From Bacillus_BD oryzisoli (GTDB taxonomy: Bacteria > Bacillota > Bacilli > Bacillales > Cytobacillaceae), in contig NZ_CP137640.1 in the NCBI RefSeq assembly GCF_036670025.1, forward strand, positions 5,738,001-5,802,000: a stretch of 64,000 nucleotides of DNA. Direction: 5' to 3'. The notes under the pieces are model-generated. The model was not told the DNA's origin and did no database searches. It was given only the letters and a program-made list of their open reading frames with translations. Shown piece after piece: positions 60,431 to 64,000 of the stretch (position 1 is its first letter; every line of letters starts with the position of its first letter). The position numbers and the translations under genes are program-made.

Positions 60431-61441
60431 TTAAGTATTTTGCAGAAACCTCAACGCATTCCCGCCCATGATGGCCTCTCTTTGTTCCCGAGTTAAATAA
60501 TTGGTTTCCAACACAGATTTCCCTGGAGGAGATTCTTGAATCGCGAAAGGATAGTCGGTTCCCATAAACAGACGCTCGTGACCGAACAGACGGGTCAGGT
60601 ATTCCACATTTATCGGATCATAAACGAGTACATCGTAATAGAAATACTTTGCATAATGACTAGGAGGATGAGGTGTTTTTCTCGATTCAGGGAAAACATG
60701 CCAACCCTGCTCCATCCGTGGAAGGATAAAAGGAAAGGCTCCCCCTCCATGAGCTAAGCAGATTTTCAGCTTCGGAAACCTTTCAAACATCCCGTTCATG
60801 ACGAAATTAGCTGCTGCCAAGGCCAATTCTATTGGCATCGCTACGGTATAGGTGAGACCCGATTGAGCTGTCCGCTCTTTTCCAACCATGTCGTAAGGAT
60901 GGAAAAAGAGCGGGACATTCCAATTCTCGGCCTTCTCAAAGAAAGGAGCAAAAGAAGGATCATCTAACCCTAAACCGTTAACATTTGTTCCTAGTTCAAT
61001 CCCCTTAAGTCCGATCGTATGTATACAATAATCCATTTCCTTGATCGCAGCCTCTACATCTTGGAGAGGGACTGTCCCTAATCCGATAAAACGATCTGGA
61101 TGCTTCTTTACCAAATCTCCTATATACTCATTTTGCAAACGAGCTATTGCCGCTGCTCCTTCGGCTGGAGCCCAATAACAAAGACCAATGGGAATCGGTG
61201 ACAAAACCTGCATATCAATTCCGTCGAGATTCATTCTTTCTATTTTTTTTGCCGGATCCCATGTTTCACTACTGATTATTCTAAAAACTTTCCCCTGTAC
61301 CATAATATGAGCGGTATTTTCGTCCACTCTTACGATACTTGGCCAGCGTTCACCTCCATACTGTTTCCCGAAATCAGGCAGTTCTTCTGGAAGGATATGC
61401 GTATGAAAATCGATTTTCTTTACTGCTTTATCCATGGTCAT
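60431..61441 (-). CDS. ACMSD-type amidohydrolase/decarboxylase
   Basis: A 336-residue amidohydrolase 2 family member, close to aminocarboxymuconate-semialdehyde decarboxylase. The metal motif KIDFHTHILPEEL is at residues 9-21, with FFHPYDMVG, CLAHGGGAFPFILPR and GTDYPFAIQE as the further metal and catalytic positions. Enzymes of this group decarboxylate carboxylated meta-cleavage products or resorcylate-type acids. Next to Rieske and extradiol dioxygenase genes it most likely removes the carboxyl group of a ring-cleavage product. AAAGGGAGTAG precedes the start. Confidence 0.88.
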   Translation of the reverse strand: MTMDKAVKKIDFHTHILPEELPDFGKQYGGERWPSIVRVDENTAHIMVQGKVFRIISSETWDPAKKIERMNLDGIDMQVLSPIPIGLCYWAPAEGAAAIARLQNEYIGDLVKKHPDRFIGLGTVPLQDVEAAIKEMDYCIHTIGLKGIELGTNVNGLGLDDPSFAPFFEKAENWNVPLFFHPYDMVGKERTAQSGLTYTVAMPIELALAAANFVMNGMFERFPKLKICLAHGGGAFPFILPRMEQGWHVFPESRKTPHPPSHYAKYFYYDVLVYDPINVEYLTRLFGHERLFMGTDYPFAIQESPPGKSVLETNYLTREQREAIMGGNALRFLQNT

Positions 61442-61541
61442 CTACTCCCTTTCCATTACTCTATTCAAAACTAGACTTGATGCTCCATTAAGATGAGAAG
61501 CATCATGCTATTTATTATTAGTTTTTTTCATTAAAAGAATG

Positions 61542-61625
61542 AAAAGGCCCGGTTAAACAAGAGCCTTTTAAATGGAGAAATAGATTGCTCCCTATTCGAT
61601 TCATGAACAGGAAGTAATCTATTTC
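61542..61625 (-). terminator. Two hairpins after the Rieske beta gene
   Basis: aaaaggc..gagcctttt (61542-61569) and gaaatagatt..aatctatttc (61577-61625) lie in the 206-base gap between the beta subunit and the ACMSD-like gene on the minus strand. The first resembles a terminator, the second an RNA-stabilising stem. They may reduce expression of the decarboxylase gene relative to the dioxygenase. Confidence 0.5.
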
Positions 61626-61647
61626 TATGGAAAAACTATAAATCATT

Positions 61648-62127
61648 TTAAAGAATGATACTGATTTTTCCTTGTGGACGTAAAGCTTCTAATGAAAGAA
61701 TCACTGTTTTCGATTTAATTTTTAATTCTTCGTCTTCTTTCACCAAGAGATAGTCGTTAACACCCACATAAACATCAAGGAAATCGCGTTTTGCACGATA
61801 AGTTGAAAAGTTACATTTTACCGATACAACATCCCCTTCATTACTAACAATTCTTACATTGCTAACATTATGAAGAGTTTTTGAATGTGGAAACTCAACA
61901 TGTGCTTCTTTTTTCAACAAACGTAATGCTCTTTGTTCTAAACGTGCGCGATCATCATGAGCTAAGAATAATGACGTTTTAAAATCAGCATTAGGGTTTC
62001 CAATTGGCGGAATTTGATAGGTTCCATCAGCTGAAAATAACGCTGCCCATTCTTCCATTTTCCAGTTATCAAGAAGCTCTGCTTCATGGTATAAAAATTC
62101 TTCAATTTCTTGACGTGTTATATTCAT
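61648..62127 (-). CDS. Rieske dioxygenase beta subunit
   Basis: A 159-residue small subunit of a ring-hydroxylating dioxygenase (SnoaL/NTF2-like fold). ITRQEIEEFLYHEAELLDNW and WAALFSADGTYQIPPIG at the N-terminus, HSKTLHNVSNVRI in the middle and YRVKR-like FSTYRAKRDFLDVYVGVNDY are typical. It supports the alpha3beta3 assembly and has no cofactor. ATG 62127 is preferred to TTG 62139. It starts 17 bases after the alpha subunit gene ends. Confidence 0.88.
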   Translation of the reverse strand: MNITRQEIEEFLYHEAELLDNWKMEEWAALFSADGTYQIPPIGNPNADFKTSLFLAHDDRARLEQRALRLLKKEAHVEFPHSKTLHNVSNVRIVSNEGDVVSVKCNFSTYRAKRDFLDVYVGVNDYLLVKEDEELKIKSKTVILSLEALRPQGKISIIL

Positions 62128-62143
62128 GCTTGCCCCCAACCTC

Positions 62144-63430
62144 TTATTTAGTTTCTACTTTAACTTCTTGTGCTGTAATAAGTTCATTCCATCTACGCCA
62201 GAATGCACGCATTTGTGCTTCATCTGTCGCTTGAGGTACATCACGATTCATACCTTTAGAAATATCATTCCAGCCTGCACCTTTAGCATTTAAAAAACCT
62301 TCTTGGCAAAGTTCAAGTGCTTCGTTATCATCTGGAGTTGCAAAGCCCCCTGGTCCTAAGAATTCTAAAAAGCTGTCATTACGAACTTGTCTGAAATTTT
62401 CATTCTCAGCTTTAGGTGCTAAGGCGTAACCAGAAACTTCAATGTAACCTGGTTCGATTGGATAGAAAGTTCTGATTGTAATCGCCATAATATCGTTAAT
62501 AATGAGGTTCGGGAAGATCCAAATATTACGATTCTTTTTAGCGATTCGATGTGCTCTTTCTTTGCCAAACTTCTCCTCTAATCTTGCAATGTTTCCTTCG
62601 ATGATTCCTTTAGCTTCTTCTCCATAACCTTCGATCCATTTTCCTACTGGTCTTGGCCAAGCCGAATAATATTCCATAACAGCATGGCCATTACCTAGAT
62701 CTTTCCCTTCACCGACAAGAGTATCTTTTTCCATTGTTCCACCACGAGTGGCAACGATTTCAAAGTATGTCTTATGTGTTGGTATTCCATGATATAAGTC
62801 AACACTGTTTTCACCCAAAAGTTTCCAGTTTGCGCGCACGCTGTATTCTTGAGGATCTTTTAAAACTTCCATCCCTAATTCTGGATCTTCTGCTGCAAAT
62901 GCTTGATCCGCAACAAGATCAAGATATTCTTTAGCATTTCCTAAATACTCTTCTAAAGAAACCGCATTCTTATCATAGTTAACAAAAATGAATCCACGAT
63001 AGTTTTCAAGGCGTTCTACTGTTACAAGGTTTTTAGAACCATCACAGTTATGATCTTCTGGAAAACCAGCCTTATCGGGCATACCAACTAATTCACCTTG
63101 GTTATTAAAACTCCAAGCATGATAGAAGCAGCGGAATACTTTTGAGTTTCCACATTTTTCACGAGTAACTAATGCTCCACGATGGGGACAGCTGTTATAA
63201 AAAGCTCTTATTTCTCCATCTTGGCTGCGAGTCAATATTAAATTTCTCCCACCGACTTTTCTTCTGTGGTAATCACCCTTATTAAGCAATTCTGATTCAT
63301 GTCCGATATACAGCCAACATTTACTAAAAATAGCTTCTCTTTCTAATTCTAAAATTTTGGGATCAACAAAAGCTTGGCGATTGACCTTGAATGATAGTTT
63401 TTCTTCGTCTTCACGAATATAGTTTGTCAT
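62144..63430 (-). CDS. Rieske aromatic ring-hydroxylating dioxygenase alpha subunit
   Basis: A 428-residue catalytic subunit. The Rieske 2Fe-2S ligands are CPHRG (about 83-87) and CFYHAW (about 103-108). The mononuclear iron site is WKLLGENSVDLYHGIPTH (about 203-220), with the bridging Asp and two His ligands present; the third carboxylate lies in the C-terminal domain. The sequence resembles dioxygenases for benzoate-type substrates such as p-cumate. It adds O2 to the ring, giving a cis-dihydrodiol. The reductase, ferredoxin and diol dehydrogenase genes are not in the window. AGGAGGG precedes ATG 63430. Confidence 0.9.
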   Translation of the reverse strand: MTNYIREDEEKLSFKVNRQAFVDPKILELEREAIFSKCWLYIGHESELLNKGDYHRRKVGGRNLILTRSQDGEIRAFYNSCPHRGALVTREKCGNSKVFRCFYHAWSFNNQGELVGMPDKAGFPEDHNCDGSKNLVTVERLENYRGFIFVNYDKNAVSLEEYLGNAKEYLDLVADQAFAAEDPELGMEVLKDPQEYSVRANWKLLGENSVDLYHGIPTHKTYFEIVATRGGTMEKDTLVGEGKDLGNGHAVMEYYSAWPRPVGKWIEGYGEEAKGIIEGNIARLEEKFGKERAHRIAKKNRNIWIFPNLIINDIMAITIRTFYPIEPGYIEVSGYALAPKAENENFRQVRNDSFLEFLGPGGFATPDDNEALELCQEGFLNAKGAGWNDISKGMNRDVPQATDEAQMRAFWRRWNELITAQEVKVETK

Positions 63431-63613
63431 CAATTTCCCTCCTAGAACTTTTTCAAGACTTTCTTAAACTAACTATTTCGAAGTGTTTACTGTCTAAAAT
63501 GATTTATTCATTACACAAAGATTTTTGGATCTATTCTCATTTAAAAATCTTAGTTAATTAATACCTGAAATTGAAATTTCAAAAAAATTTTTGACATACG
63601 TTAAACGAAAATC

Positions 63614-63642
63614 GAGCCCATTTCCTTTAAGAAATCAGGCTC
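63614..63642 (-). terminator. Hairpin in the divergent region upstream of the Rieske gene
   Basis: gagcc..atttc and gaaat..ggctc pair around ctttaa; on the minus strand GATTTTCG follows. It is 190 bases before the Rieske start and could attenuate that transcript. The rest of the 456-base divergent region shows no gene. Confidence 0.4.
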
Positions 63643-63886
63643 AACTATTTTGCCGCGAAGTTTGACTTAATTATTTTAAGTAATTTCATCCTACTTTGTA
63701 GTTCTGATTTTGCTGCTTTAGTTACAATAAACACGAAATCATCCCCTTTTTGTTTCCTTTTGAAGCGGTGGGATATTCATAAAATAGTATTTACTTTCTT
63801 TCCTGATAATACCCCTAATAGCCTCAGAAAAAATGGTCACAATAATATGAGTCATACGAAACTTATTTAAAAAGGAGGAAAATTAA

Positions 63887-64000
63887 ATGGTTGAAGATGG
63901 AAAATTTGGTGATGTAAAAGGAATTAATACGCACTATCATGAGGATGGAAAAGGTGAACCAGTTCTTCTTATTCATGGTTCTGGCCCAGGGGTTTCAGCG
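63887..64000 (+). CDS. Meta-cleavage product alpha/beta hydrolase (N-terminal part)
   Basis: The first 38 residues are visible before the window ends. They read MVEDGKFGDVKGINTHYHED, then GEPVLLIHGSGPGVSA. HGSGPGVSA is the oxyanion-hole motif of BphD/TodF/DmpD-type hydrolases that cut the C-C bond of ring-cleavage products. AAAGGAGG is 8 bases before ATG 63887. It diverges from the Rieske operon and probably opens a second transcript of the same aromatic pathway. Confidence 0.85.
   Translation, partial: MVEDGKFGDVKGINTHYHEDGKGEPVLLIHGSGPGVSA

Noticed and set aside
59910..60434. Short plus-strand frames opposite the outer intron 5' region
   Set aside because: They are antisense to structured intron RNA domains and show no protein features.

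Overview
The window looks like a chromosomal segment of an aerobic, spore-forming, low-GC Bacillaceae bacterium (Bacillus or a close relative). The evidence is a GerA/GerB/GerC germination locus, a LysM-3D wall protein with a WalR-like site, SLH and YkvA-type proteins, a RocR-like sigma-54 activator, AGGAGG ribosome binding sites and frequent TTG/GTG starts. No rRNA, tRNA or CRISPR array was seen. I worked by eye, without database searches.

Layout. 1-5823: a minus-strand operon joining a split-gene biotin carboxylase system (PxpB, PxpC, carrier protein, biotin carboxylase, PxpA) to a CO-dehydrogenase-type molybdenum hydroxylase (CoxG, CoxS, CoxL). 6041-9300: a small zinc-ribbon gene, a KdsC-like phosphatase and a graveyard of broken genes (FUSC transporter, two copies of the same integrase tail, a DUF3967-like remnant, an IS4-type remnant). 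9494-17291: an organosulfur scavenging cluster (SfnG, SsuD, SsuE, an SfnB/DszC-like flavoenzyme, an unknown 115-residue protein, an HpaB-family oxygenase) with a TetR regulator; two genes share a leader-RNA motif ahead of a terminator. 17432-24024: an IS630 scrap, a stand-alone L25/Ctc protein, small membrane and SLH proteins, and a His-rich metal permease pair behind a Fur-like operator. 24675-28376: a 1233-residue protein combining GH18, NodB deacetylase and GT2 synthase domains. 28377-28580: a probable non-autonomous IS605-type element. 29165-41070: secreted proteins, threonine ammonia-lyase, two exported amidohydrolases with a sigma-54 promoter and activator, and fumarase C. 41257-45642: germination genes with a fourth small subunit and a divergent gerC. 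46335-47789: a GntP permease. 48429-55008: a Fur-controlled NIS siderophore operon (two IucA/IucC synthetases, MFS exporter, SbnH-like decarboxylase). 55506 to the end: a meta-cleavage aromatic pathway (extradiol dioxygenase, ACMSD-type decarboxylase, Rieske dioxygenase alpha and beta, meta-cleavage hydrolase), invaded between 56468 and 60391 by one group II intron nested in another (a twintron).

How it fits together. The organism appears equipped to scavenge sulfur from sulfones and sulfonates, iron through a citrate-type siderophore, and carbon from aromatic acids and perhaps lactams. Two families of short dispersed repeats (one around GGTGCCTGTCC, one around GTCACNGTGAC) mark many intergenic gaps; one copy of the second supplies the 3' end of a gene.
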